DNA of 25,825 nt from Sanchytrium tribonematis (GCA_018985235.1 JADGIG010000064.1:1-25825), one strand, 5' to 3'. Positions 6,565-16,257 are shown, numbered from the stretch's first letter. Numbers and translations are program-made. Notes: generated from the sequence alone by a model not told the origin.

Positions 6565-9489
6565 TTATCCAAAATGATGACTTCTGGATCTATGATGTTG
6601 CTTCATTGAATTGGGGAAATTGTCATGTGGATGAGAAAATTGATATGGCTGATCTTCATCATCTTGTATATTTGCTGTATTAGCATAGTAGGACTCCTGA
6701 TTTGGATATTGCTGAAAATGTTGCGGCTGTCTTTGGAATTGATCTCGGTAATGAAACGAATGACGATTGTTTTGTGCTGAACCTTGATGACTGGTTTGAT
6801 GATAATATTGATTGTCTTGAAAATATAATTCCAAATCGTCAATATTTGAACTGAAGTGTTCCGAAGCTCTTGAAATAGGAATAGCTTCAGCACCTCTAAG
6901 AGGGCTTTCATTTGAAGGAAAGGCCGTGGTCGTTTGAGATTTACGATTTCCTTTTTTTATCCATTCCGTGATTCTTCGCATTGGAATTTCTTTCACGTTG
7001 AATTTCCCTTCACCAGAAGCATGAGATTCGCCTTTGACTTCTCCTGCTACTTGTCTAGTTTGTCCCCATGAAAAATCGTCAAAATGAATCCATGCATAAA
7101 TTGGCAAAAAAAAGTTCCAAACAGGTAACCCTATAATTAAATAAAAGAACATCCACGCCACATATACCAATTTGAATGTTGTGAGCATAATCAGAATAGC
7201 AGGAGAAAATAAAATTAGTACCAGAGCAATCATTGGAATGTAACTAGCAAATGGCCCCAAAGTCCCATAAAGAATATCAATAACAAACCCGTATACAGTG
7301 TAGTAGGTTAGACAGATAGCGGCTGGTAGAGTAATGGTACCAATTAAATCCAGAAATACGACAAATCTCATGCTGCAACAAAAAACTCCACAAAGTTCAT
7401 TCACAAGCATAAGCTCAAATAGGTTGTGAATTGTAGAATTAATCCACCTCCTTCGCTGAGAATTAAGCACTTTATAGCTATTAGGAACCTCTGTTCTGCA
7501 TTTTGCACTTGGGACAAATACCAATTTTCTTGTAGGAAATTGTTTTAACATAAGAGTGGTTAAAAATCTATCTTCTCCAAGTAAAAGAAGATTTTTCTCA
7601 TGCAAAGTGTTTGTTTGATTTGTAGAATATTGATCAACTACATCCTTGTTTGCCAATATTGGTACCCAGGCTTCTTTTCCATCCACTACTTTTCTAGATT
7701 TAATACGATACATGCAGAAACAGCCAGGTAGACATGTCACACCACCAAATACACTTTCAAATGCCTTTCCAAGATGATGAGAAATAAAGTATTCAAACAC
7801 TTGTATCGATGTTATCCATGATTCTTTTTTGTTGCTTATTCTTGTTTCTCCGCATAAGCCCATAATTCGGTCGTCTTTCATGACTGCATTGATTAATTTT
7901 TCAACAGAATCTGGTAATACAAAAGTGTCTGCGTCAACCATAAGTATAATCTCAAATTGCTCCGCTGTTACTCCTATTAACGATCTGATTTTTCTAAAAA
8001 GGTCATAATCGAAAGGAGTTACTCGCTCATTGAAAAATATTCTACTAAAAAATGACATCAAAAGAATTTGGGAATCTCTTTTGCCACGGTTTCCAGGTTT
8101 GGCAGCATTAGCTTCATCTTCGGTACCACATTTAACAATTAATATGGTAGGAATTTTTCTACCAGAATCGGAATTGTAAAATCCGGGATAAACCTTTGCT
8201 TGATTATGTTGCTTTGATCCTTGGGCTACAGCAATGTAGCTCTTAGGATTGGGATTAATGTGTTTTTCTGAAATTTCCAGCAAAGATAAAGCAATATCAG
8301 GAGTCGTCAAAGGCTTTCCATCGCCAACCACTAAGCCGTCTGCTACTATAAAGATCACTTTTTTGCTGTCGGGATATGTGGTATTTGCTAAGCTTTCTAA
8401 GGTGGTTTTCAACCCTTCTTTTCCTTCGGAATAACAAGTAACAAGTAATACCGTCAACGGGTCATATTTTCTACCAGATGCGACTAATCTTGGCTCCAGA
8501 ACCCATGCAAATAAAAGAGCCATAAAAAATCTCATAAACACTATCAATGTAATTATTACAAGTCCTGTGCCCAAAATTATATTAGCTAATCCACACCGTA
8601 GCGAAAATTTCTCAACAAATGCAACCCGATATAACGCAACCATACAGTCAATATTGGGTCTGAGAGATTCTCTGTCCGAAAAATATTTTGTTCCATCTTT
8701 TGCAGCAATGTTTCCAGAATTCGTCGAAAACATTTCGATTGCGTGATCTAGCTCAGAATCGTCCCTTTTTGAATTCAAGTAATCATCCATTCTTAATATA
8801 TTACCATTTAAGACCATTAATTTAGCATCGGCATCGAAAAATTTGTTATTTTGTAATTCTTTCCAGGGTATCGTTAGTCTTAGAAAGTCAGAAGAGCCGT
8901 ATGTGAAAATTCCCTCGTCCAATTTATCGCTTATATCAATGGCTGTCTTGGACAGGGGAGGATCACTTAAAGCCTTCAAATCACCTTTCGTCTCCTCACA
9001 CTGAGGAAACAGAGTACTCATTAACTTTGGCCCATCCACTTTTGACGATGCTGAAGTTCTGTCAGCAGAAGACAATTTTATTCCTATAGAATTAGGATCT
9101 AGCCACAAGCCCTTAACAGCAAATTTCCCTGAATTCGGAGTTGCTGTCTTCGAATCAATGACATTTGCATTATCACTTTCTGGGCAGAGAGTAGGCTGTA
9201 AGTATAACGTCAGCCATACTAGAATGGCCGAACATATCGAAAATATTATGCACAAGGCCACCTTTTCTCTCCAAGCTTGTTGGGTTCCTTTATCCCTCAT
9301 TTTAAAAATACTTAAACAAGAACCTGATATACAGCAAGTCAATGTCCTTGCTATAGCAGCCCACTTGCTGCTGTCATCCATTTTGTCGTGGTTTCCAATC
9401 ATTTTCCTACTCAAGGTCATTTTCTGATTATCCCTGGTAGCTGTTTTTCTTGAAAGGCCTCTTCTTAATTGCGTTGAACTAGAGTTCAT
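6565..9489 (-). CDS. Chitin synthase B, class IV/Chs3-like, 974 aa
   Basis: Plasma-membrane chitin synthase. The order of parts is class-IV-like: a basic Ser/Arg-rich N-terminus, a segment reading QQAWREKVALC leading into the first membrane helix (about residue 85), an extracytoplasmic region with Cys residues, a second membrane pair near residues 305-335, then the catalytic domain. That domain shows [27 protein letters not shown] and QRRRWINST, followed by several membrane helices and a His/Gln/Ser-rich tail. Length is somewhat below the roughly 1,150 residues of yeast Chs3. Start: the ATG at 9489; upstream in frame there is only TTG. A uORF (9508 to 9479) crosses this start out of frame. 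No intron occurs where chitin synthase A has one. The stop lies in GATAAA, a variant signal. Confidence 0.96.
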   Translation of the reverse strand: MNSSSTQLRRGLSRKTATRDNQKMTLSRKMIGNHDKMDDSSKWAAIARTLTCCISGSCLSIFKMRDKGTQQAWREKVALCIIFSICSAILVWLTLYLQPTLCPESDNANVIDSKTATPNSGKFAVKGLWLDPNSIGIKLSSADRTSASSKVDGPKLMSTLFPQCEETKGDLKALSDPPLSKTAIDISDKLDEGIFTYGSSDFLRLTIPWKELQNNKFFDADAKLMVLNGNILRMDDYLNSKRDDSELDHAIEMFSTNSGNIAAKDGTKYFSDRESLRPNIDCMVALYRVAFVEKFSLRCGLANIILGTGLVIITLIVFMRFFMALLFAWVLEPRLVASGRKYDPLTVLLVTCYSEGKEGLKTTLESLANTTYPDSKKVIFIVADGLVVGDGKPLTTPDIALSLLEISEKHINPNPKSYIAVAQGSKQHNQAKVYPGFYNSDSGRKIPTILIVKCGTEDEANAAKPGNRGKRDSQILLMSFFSRIFFNERVTPFDYDLFRKIRSLIGVTAEQFEIILMVDADTFVLPDSVEKLINAVMKDDRIMGLCGETRISNKKESWITSIQVFEYFISHHLGKAFESVFGGVTCLPGCFCMYRIKSRKVVDGKEAWVPILANKDVVDQYSTNQTNTLHEKNLLLLGEDRFLTTLMLKQFPTRKLVFVPSAKCRTEVPNSYKVLNSQRRRWINSTIHNLFELMLVNELCGVFCCSMRFVVFLDLIGTITLPAAICLTYYTVYGFVIDILYGTLGPFASYIPMIALVLILFSPAILIMLTTFKLVYVAWMFFYLIIGLPVWNFFLPIYAWIHFDDFSWGQTRQVAGEVKGESHASGEGKFNVKEIPMRRITEWIKKGNRKSQTTTAFPSNESPLRGAEAIPISRASEHFSSNIDDLELYFQDNQYYHQTSHQGSAQNNRHSFHYRDQFQRQPQHFQQYPNQESYYANTANIQDDEDQPYQFSHPHDNFPNSMKQHHRSRSHHFG

Positions 9490-9590
9490 CAAGTAAGTTA
9501 GATTGCATTGGGTTTTTGACAAAATCCCTACCCAATCAAGTTTTACAACAGATTGTGAGATTTACCAATCAATAAAAACAATCAACTAAT

Positions 9591-9596
9591 TTTATT
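9591..9596 (-). terminator. AATAAA containing the spliced CAND1 stop
   Basis: The minus strand reads GCAAAATAAAATT with the TAA at 9594-9592 as stop. The signal appears only at the stop reached after splicing, which supports the exon-2 model. Confidence 0.6.
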
Positions 9597-12500
9597 TTGC
9601 TTTATCAGTTTGATATTCAGCGTATTCAGGCTTGTTTTGATTTTCTCTCAGAACAAGTTCACATTCCTCCAATTCTGATGGAAGATCTACATTAACAAAT
9701 TAAAACCATCCTTGTAAACTAACTTTAATTTTTGGAATACTCTTATTGCAGTTCTCATGAAATCCATTGTTTTTTCTCTGTCCTGGGTAAGTTTTGCTAA
9801 TTTTGGTGGCTTTATAATACTACTGCACAATGCCTTGTAAAATTCAGAAAAAAGTTTATAAGATCTCAGAACAGAATCTGGGATCTTAAAAATGATCATC
9901 AGAGCTGCGCTTCTGGCTTCTTCTATGTCACCAAGACCTTGAAGAAGAATTTTTTGCACATAATCATAGTCTTTTAAAAGATTATATTCTATCAATGCCC
10001 CAATGCAGGAATAGGCTAATTTTCTATATGTCACCGACTCGTCAATTTTAACTTTGAACATTCCCATGTCTAAAATTTTGAGATATTTTGGATTTTGCAC
10101 AACTAGATTTTTCAAATATTCTTTAACTTTATGCAGGTGCTGAGTTACTAAATCGGGCTGTTGCACTACAATATTAGATAGTGTTTCCAAATAAAGACCC
10201 ATGCTTTTCAAGTCATCTAAAGCAACATGGCATAAATATGAAATATGTTCCTCTTGGCATAAATTTTGCTTAACATAATTTTTAATGATTGATAAAGTTA
10301 AATGTTGATTTAAATTAAATTTCAAAGGCACTATTTTGAGACACTTGAAAGCAGATTCTGCATTCATTTCCAAGTTTTCTTCTAATCCATTAAGAAGTTC
10401 GATGATTTCGGCTGCTTGACTTTCAGATAAAACTGCGCTCTCTACGTAGCCACTAATAAATTGGGATTTAAATGCTGTAGAGAGGTAATACTTTTTAAAA
10501 TAGTCGAAATTTTGGGAACAGATTTTGGAAACCAATCTCACAAGTACTTCGTTATCATAATTTGGTATTTCTTGGCTAATAACGTTAAATTTTTCGCCAT
10601 AATAAGACAGTAAGATGACATCCGCCCAATTATCGTATTTCAAACTATGTGCCCCATCCAAATAGTTTTTTGCTATATTGTATTTAGCTACAATTTCACA
10701 ATAAAATTCAAGTAATTTTAATTTCGATGGAACGTTTTTCATATCAGTTGAATTCATTTCTCGTAACTTCAGTTCTAGACTCGAAGTATCCGAGATGATA
10801 TCTAAAATATAATCCGTGTAAAATATGGCCTTATCAAGAATTTGAACGATGGATTTTTCATCAGCTGTAAAACGTGCGAACTTGTAGAATTCAAGGTAAT
10901 TATCAAATTTATCGATGTGGCAGGAAATATTTTGAAATGCCTCTAATTTCCAGCTCAGAACCATTTTCTGACTGATGTGACCAATTATATTAACGTAAAG
11001 TTGAATTTCAACCGCCGTCAATCTCTCATAAGAAATTTTGTCATTGAGATTCTCGATGAAGCTCTTTTTACTTAATAATAATGATGATTTGCATGCTACA
11101 TGTAATATGTCTAAAATTTCAGGTTGTGATCTTTCAAATAAAATAATTGGATCAAACATATCACAATAGAATGTGAATAAAAGTTGGTAAATTTGAACAG
11201 TGGGTGGTAAAGAAAGTAATCCATGAACAATTGCATTTGCTGATTCAACGATGTTTTGATCCAATGGTTCAATAATATAATAGTCATAATCCTGCTCAAA
11301 TAGATCGTATTTTCGAACAAGCGCCATCAGTTGGCAAATTTCAAAAGTATTTGTGTTCAAATGTAGAATGCATTTCTCGAGTACTCTTTTGATAAACGAT
11401 ACACTGTAATGTTGCTTAACAATGGATGAAAATAGATTAATTTGTAAACTGACATTCCTATTAGAAAATTCTAATTCATTGGTGTATAAATTTGACAATT
11501 CGCTTGGTAAACCATAATGTTCGATTATTTGAGTCGCAAGTAATAACAAGGTCTCGTCATTTCTAGGGTCTTTACCAAAAAGCTGTTTCACATTTTTTAA
11601 AATTTGGACAAAATCTAAATTGTAGTCCATTTTGTATCTCTTATTAGAAAATTTGGCAGTTTTTTCATTGGTTATTGCCAAAAAATGTTGAGTTGCAAGA
11701 TAAATAATTTGAGACTCGCCATCTAGGAACTTTTTGATCAAACTGGTGTTAGCAGCTTTTAGATCATATAATTGTCCATACGATCCATTGAGAATCAATT
11801 TGCTCAAAATTTGAAGGCTATGAAATCGAACTCTCCAGAAATAATTATGTTCAATTTCCAAATCACTTTCAAAGCCAAAATCCTCGTCATCCATTTCTTC
11901 ATCCATTGAAAAGTCAATCAATTCTACTAATTTTATGAAAATAACTTCCGCTTCTTTTTCCGTAAAAAAGTCAAGCAGATTTTCAATATAAAATTCAAAT
12001 AAGTCAATTAAAGCACAACCATCGAGAATATTATCTTCGTGTAAGTTTTCTGGAAGTTTGACGAAGTCTTTAAATTCTTTGGTAAAGTCGAGATTCCTTC
12101 TTAATATTGAGCGCAAAACATTGTACCAATGTCTTGATTGTATTTCGGAATTATTTATAGCCAAATCTTTTAGCATCTTGGCGATTATAGCTATATCTTC
12201 TTTTTGTAAAGCAGGTATTATGTTCGACATGACGTAGTACTTTTTTTCCAAATCTGAAATTTCGTTGACATAATTAATGAGTTCTGAATTGGAAATTCTC
12301 CTTAATTCTGTCAAATAAACACCACAAAATTTAATGATCAAATCAGAATTGCCCCATCTTATAAATTTATGCAACATCTTAACGTCAAATTGAGGCTTGC
12401 TTTGAATTATTATTTGATATCCCATATTAATTATTTCTTCAAAATCGTTCTTTTTCAAGGAATCTAAAAGCGCAATAACTGTATTTAAGTCCATTAAAGG

Positions 12501-12710
12501 TATACATTTAACGGTCATCATAACAATGTCAGCATGAGGACTTGTTAGTAACTGTAATACTTGTTGTGACTGTTTGGCATCTAATAATTGGACAGTTTGA
12601 TTTTTTGAAGAAGTTTGTAATAAGTCAGACAAAGCAATGAAGTGAAGATCTGGATCACTTGAGGTGGCCAAATTTTGTAGCAAGGTTTGCACCGGTGTTG
12701 CACTTGTCAT
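9592..12710 (-). CDS. CAND1: CAND1/TIP120 cullin exchange factor; join(complement 9707..12710, 9592..9686)
   Basis: A HEAT-repeat solenoid that wraps unneddylated cullin-Rbx1 and swaps substrate receptors on SCF-type ubiquitin ligases. The spliced product is 1,032 residues, against about 1,230 in animals. Three regions support the call. The N-terminus (MTSATPVQTLLQNL, then a DPDLHFIALSDL helix) parallels animal CAND1. An acidic DEEMDDEDF stretch near residue 270 is followed by a FWRVRFHSLQILSKL helix, equivalent to the acid loop plus SWKVRR helix. Near the C-terminus, DMGMFKVKIDESVTYRKLAYSCIG is split here as MGMFKVKIDESVTYRKLA, matching the conserved MGPFKHxVDDGLxxRKxA signature. Start: ATG at 12710; a TTG lies 33 bp upstream. 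A 20-nt intron near the 3' end replaces the unspliced tail GFNLLM with a 31-residue charged tail. Confidence 0.88.
9687..9706 (-). other. 20-nt mini-intron near the CAND1 3' end
   Basis: GTTTTAATTTGTTAATGTAG on the minus strand, phase 1 (GAT codon split G/AT). Retained, it gives an early TAG inside the intron. Removed, the frame continues for 31 charged codons and ends in a TAA fused with AATAAA, the usual gene end in this window. Confidence 0.72.
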
Positions 12711-12734
12711 TGGATTTAGGAGGTTGTTTGGAAA

Positions 12735-12740
12735 TTTATT
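12735..12740 (-). terminator. AATAAA after the stop of the 190-aa gene
   Basis: The hexamer starts 7 nt after the TGA stop, within the 36 bp before the CAND1 ATG. Confidence 0.5.
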
Positions 12741-12746
12741 CAATGC

Positions 12747-13319
12747 TCAATATAAGCGAGACTCCATGCTCAATAAGAATTCCCCGGCCGTCCTACACAA
12801 ATATCTTCGTTTTTCATCATTCGTACAGCTACTTATTTTTTGTGGTGGAAACAACCTATGAACGCCATTTCGATTTTCGACTTTAATGCAATTATCAACT
12901 AGCTCATACGAGAAAGAAATGTGTTCGTGGTCATTGTCTTGTAGCTGTTTTTTAATCTTTTCCAGAATCTCATGCTCTTTTGCACCGGACGGCATCACCT
13001 CATCAAATGAACAAACTAAATTGTGTTTTGGAACATAGTCAATTTCGTCAAAGTATGAATCAAACTGATCAGAGCTACTGCTAAATTTGTTATCTCTTAT
13101 ATAAAGGTAATGTAGGCAAGCAAGTTTGTAAGCCTTTTCTTGTGTGCTTTCGGAAAAGGGACATTTGTATTTAACTTGTAGGGAAGGAAAATCAAAGTGA
13201 CAATAATATCTGTCTCTTCCTCGATCAAGACTATATTTTACAATACATTGTAATTTGGGTATGCTGTTGTTCAAAAAGTATTGAAATCTCTCGGAAATTG
13301 TCTTTAATCGCTGTTCCAT
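12747..13319 (-). CDS. Unknown protein with two possible dsRBD-like modules, 190 aa
   Basis: No firm family. Two stretches have the same look: strands rich in alternating hydrophobics, a loop, then a helix with Ala/Leu/Tyr. The first spans about residues 17-72 (containing KYSLDRGRDRYYCHFDFP and ending KAYKLACLHYLY). The second spans about 130-185 (ending RYLCRTAGEFLLS). This strand-strand-strand-helix pattern resembles a divergent double-stranded RNA-binding fold, as in accessory parts of DExH helicases. That is inference. The ATG at 13319 is preferred because it leaves 37 bp to the divergent gene; an ATG at 13448 would add 43 residues but overlap that gene. CAND1 follows 36 bp downstream on the same strand. 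Confidence 0.7.
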   Translation of the reverse strand: MEQRLKTISERFQYFLNNSIPKLQCIVKYSLDRGRDRYYCHFDFPSLQVKYKCPFSESTQEKAYKLACLHYLYIRDNKFSSSSDQFDSYFDEIDYVPKHNLVCSFDEVMPSGAKEHEILEKIKKQLQDNDHEHISFSYELVDNCIKVENRNGVHRLFPPQKISSCTNDEKRRYLCRTAGEFLLSMESRLY

Positions 13320-13356
13320 TCTCCTCTTTTGTATGGGAAATTCGAAAAAAAACTGA

Positions 13357-14332
13357 ATGGCCTTCGAATTTTTACATTGCGGAAATTTGAAAAATGTCCA
13401 TGATTGTATAGGGCTTTTAGATTTTCCTTCTTGTATATCTATAAACATAGATAAAAGGGGGGAATATCTTATATTAGCAAATGATAAAATTGGAATCGAA
13501 ATTCCACTTTTAAGGCTCGAAATGCCTTTAATAATAAAATTAATTCTACAAGATCACAGGATTTGTAAATTAGTGGAAGAAGAAAATGTGGTTCAAGTCT
13601 TGTTGCGCCTAGGATTTGCGGTCCATAATTACCTTATGATAAAAAGCATATACATAATGTGCGGATATAGCACATATACCATGTACGAAATATTTCAGTC
13701 AAAATTTCCGGAGTACAGAGGCTATTTTGAGAAAGAAATTATTCCTAAGCAGTCTCAGTTTAATTTTGGAATCGTAATTTTATTTAATTTAGAGACTGCA
13801 TAGAACCTTCCACACCATAATGCAAAGCAAAATTTTTTCAAAGCTATGTGAGCAGCATAAACCAGAAAATTGTAGACTTGATTTTGAACCTTTAATTAAG
13901 AGGCTACTTTTACATAGACTCCCAGCTAGTATACTGAAGCTTTTTGAGCTATATCATGGGTTAATTAATTGCAATAATGTTCTTGATAGTTTGGCGTTAT
14001 TTTGTATGATTATGTTTTCAATGAGAGATGAAGATCTAATTCAGTTACAAAAAAGTCCGAATTTTCAATTTTTGTCTTTTGCATCTATAGATGATGTATT
14101 GTATACCATGTCAAATATATTTATGAAACCGCATTTTCAAATTGTACACAAATTGCATGTATTTGGATTTAATTTTGATAAGATTATGGAGATTAGACGG
14201 GGCTTGTTAACAATTGATGAATTGAAGCTTAGTTGCTATTCAGACAATGATCTTGCACAACTTTTCCTAGAACTTGAGGTGTTTGAGTTTGAAGTACCAA
14301 GCCTTTCGCTACAAATAAAAAATAAATTTTGA
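13357..14332 (+). CDS. Unknown two-exon gene, 318 aa; join(13357..13773,13793..14332)
   Basis: Not recognised. Two consecutive open frames, which look like separate genes at first sight, become one 318-residue reading frame when a 19-nt GT...AG segment is removed. The product is Leu/Ile/Phe-rich and mostly helical, with no clear membrane segment, signal peptide or catalytic motif. The last 18 codons plus about 14 bases after the stop recur, 87% identical, upstream of the transporter at 16590-16658, so the gene probably has or had paralogues. Two AATAAA hexamers lie at 14314-14319 and 14321-14326, just before the TGA stop. The divergent neighbour starts 37 bp upstream. It might belong to a fast-evolving lineage-specific family. 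Confidence 0.75.
13774..13792 (+). other. 19-nt mini-intron in the 318-aa gene
   Basis: GTAATTTTATTTAATTTAG, phase 0, after an ATC codon. Retained, the frame stops at TAG ten codons later. Removed, exon 1 (139 codons) reads straight into the following long open frame with nine extra codons before its first ATG. Length and composition match the chitin synthase A intron. Confidence 0.8.
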
Positions 14333-14346
14333 AATTTCGACGCAGT
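14278..14346 (+). repeat. Direct repeat, copy 1 (3' end of the 318-aa gene)
   Basis: These 69 bp cover the last 17-18 codons, the TGA and about 14 bp of trailer. They match 16590-16658 with 9 mismatches and no gaps. Within the coding part all 7 mismatches are at third codon positions and only one changes an amino acid (Gln to His). Confidence 0.88.
14321..14326 (+). terminator. AATAAA 3 nt before the stop of the 318-aa gene
   Basis: It is read as Asn-Lys, followed by TTT and TGA; a second AATAAA lies at 14314-14319. Confidence 0.5.
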
Positions 14347-14604
14347 CTACACTTTTCGAGAAAATTTGCTTATCCATTCTGAAATCTTTCGTTATCCTGC
14401 AATTTTGCGCCTGCGTATACGAGAACAAAATTCAATCACAAAAAGTGATGAATTACATTCTAAAATAATAATTTTACTAGGAAAACACAAAGAAAAGATG
14501 AAAAAACGGCTTACAATGGTTCTTTAATGGATGTGTAATTATTATGAAGCAAATTAGATGCACATCTCTTAGTTAAAGACCTGTAAGAAATGAAGATCAG
14601 TTTA

Positions 14605-16257
14605 TCATTTTATTTTTGGGAAAATATATTCCTTAAATTGTTTTAAGCGCTGGTTTTTGTAAGCTGCTTCTAACCAACTTTGGGGCATTTGGTATATTCC
14701 AGAAGAACAATTATTGTCATAAACAGGGGAAATATAAATATACTGAATGTTCTTGAGCGCAATTTTCGTCAATTGTTTCAAAAAGTGTTCCACGGTAGTA
14801 GATTGCAGGAAAGGAAATTCTTTTGAATCAATCTTTAATTTCAGACCAGCCTTCTTAGACTTGTGATTAGCATAAGAAAAATTACTTATTTGTACAGCAT
14901 AGCACGTTTTATCAACGCAAAAAAAACCATCTATAACTGGAAATCGTGGAGGTAAAAGGTAAAAGTGGCTGACCTTTGCAATAAAATTAGCAGCAGTATC
15001 TTCGCCTGTCATTTCTAGAAACTCTGGGCTTGATTTCAATAATTGTGTAACACCAGTTAAAGTCAATTTTGTGAATCTCTCTGTATTCGATTCATACTGC
15101 ATAATCAATGTTTGATCAGACTTCGCAATACAATTTAAATAATTTGGCATGAAGGATGCCTCAAACAGGTACGCAGATAGCTTTGAAGCGATTGCGCTAA
15201 TCTCATCAGTTTTGATAGTTCTAAAATAAACAACGAATGCGTCTTCAAATGGTGGGATCAAGGAGTTATCGGGATCCAGCATTTCCAGAGTATTTTTAAA
15301 AGTGTCAAATACTGACAATAAAGGGTTAATTTCTCTAGAATAGTATATGGTTTTTATCAATGTGTCCCACACATCCTCTTTTTGATTACTGACCAAATTT
15401 TTAAATTTTGTATGAATAAAATCAAATATGGAAGCGAAATAGTCAGCTAGCTCAAAATTGTCTTCGCTTTCGGTTATCATGGTATTTATCTGGTTTATAA
15501 AAAAGAATCTTCCATCGCAATAGCAATTTATATACTTCAAATGCAACTTTGATACCTTGTGATCTATGGCCTTCAATAAATCATTAATATCGCCACTAGT
15601 AAGATCCTTCACTGCAACCAATAAAAAGTATTTTTTAATTTGAATCACATTATTAAAGGTACGATGCACAAAAATTTCATTACCATAATCAAGTTTCCAA
15701 CTGCCAGGTCCAGCTAGGATGTAAATTGTATTCAAATTCCATGATTTCATATCAAAAGGGAAAATGTTGTTCTGAATATACAAATCATGTGGAGTATTAA
15801 GGCAATTATCAATCAGCACGAATTTTGGAATTGGTCCTGAATGGTGAATCAAATTGTACAACAAAGCATCAGCACGGTCCAAGGGATTCACAAGTTTAGG
15901 TTTATAAGTTTGAAATGCATCTACATTCGAATTTGACAAAGTTTTGCAAACATCTGATATATGAATTACAATATTGGAACAATAATCTTCATAATTTCTT
16001 AACAATTCGTTGAGAATTTCTAGCAAAGTTGATTTACCAACACCCCAGCGTCCCTGCACTATATAACATCGAGTGTCCTTTTTGACTTTTGTGTCTATTG
16101 AGACTTCATTTCCAAGATTGAGATCGATCGCATCTATTAGAATATCTGGTATTTTAATCCAAAACTTCCTACCACATTTTGGAACATATAACATGCTGGA
16201 CTCTTGAAGAGCGCAGAATTCTCGAAAAGATATATGTTTTAACTTTTTGGTAGTCAT
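14605..16257 (-). CDS. P-loop NTPase with C-terminal nuclease-like domain, Crinkler/RHS (CR)-type effector candidate, 550 aa
   Basis: A Walker A motif GRWGVGKST (residues 69-77) and a candidate Walker B (KFVLIDN, about 150) define an NTPase. In the last 110 residues, VIDGFFCVDKTCYAVQIS (about 441-458) followed by a Lys/Leu stretch (HKSKKAGLKLKI) fits the pattern Asp-x(10-15)-Gln-x-Ser/Thr with downstream basic residues. That pattern is seen in the degenerate restriction-endonuclease-like domains of CR proteins (Crinklers of oomycetes and chytrids, RHS of trypanosomes). No LFLAK-type N-terminal header or signal peptide is visible. Some CR proteins act in the producer's own nucleus, others in hosts; which applies here is unknown. 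A divergent DAP3-like or STAND ATPase is an alternative. The gene lies between two direct repeats. Start ATG 16257; AATAAA ends 1 nt before TGA. Confidence 0.6.
   Translation of the reverse strand: MTTKKLKHISFREFCALQESSMLYVPKCGRKFWIKIPDILIDAIDLNLGNEVSIDTKVKKDTRCYIVQGRWGVGKSTLLEILNELLRNYEDYCSNIVIHISDVCKTLSNSNVDAFQTYKPKLVNPLDRADALLYNLIHHSGPIPKFVLIDNCLNTPHDLYIQNNIFPFDMKSWNLNTIYILAGPGSWKLDYGNEIFVHRTFNNVIQIKKYFLLVAVKDLTSGDINDLLKAIDHKVSKLHLKYINCYCDGRFFFINQINTMITESEDNFELADYFASIFDFIHTKFKNLVSNQKEDVWDTLIKTIYYSREINPLLSVFDTFKNTLEMLDPDNSLIPPFEDAFVVYFRTIKTDEISAIASKLSAYLFEASFMPNYLNCIAKSDQTLIMQYESNTERFTKLTLTGVTQLLKSSPEFLEMTGEDTAANFIAKVSHFYLLPPRFPVIDGFFCVDKTCYAVQISNFSYANHKSKKAGLKLKIDSKEFPFLQSTTVEHFLKQLTKIALKNIQYIYISPVYDNNCSSGIYQMPQSWLEAAYKNQRLKQFKEYIFPKIK
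14609..14614 (-). terminator. AATAAA 1 nt before the stop of the CR-like gene
   Basis: The last codons read AAA ATA AAA TGA, so the hexamer lies inside the coding sequence. Confidence 0.5.

Noticed and set aside
12711-12743. Upstream extension of CAND1 to 12743
   Set aside because: It would begin with TTG. The ATG at 12710 aligns with the animal CAND1 N-terminus, and the AATAAA of the upstream gene lies in the extension.
13804-13820. Two separate tandem genes at 13357 and 13820
   Set aside because: A 19-nt GT...AG segment joins them in frame and matches the other mini-introns. The gap alone would be 16 bp with no AATAAA at the first stop.
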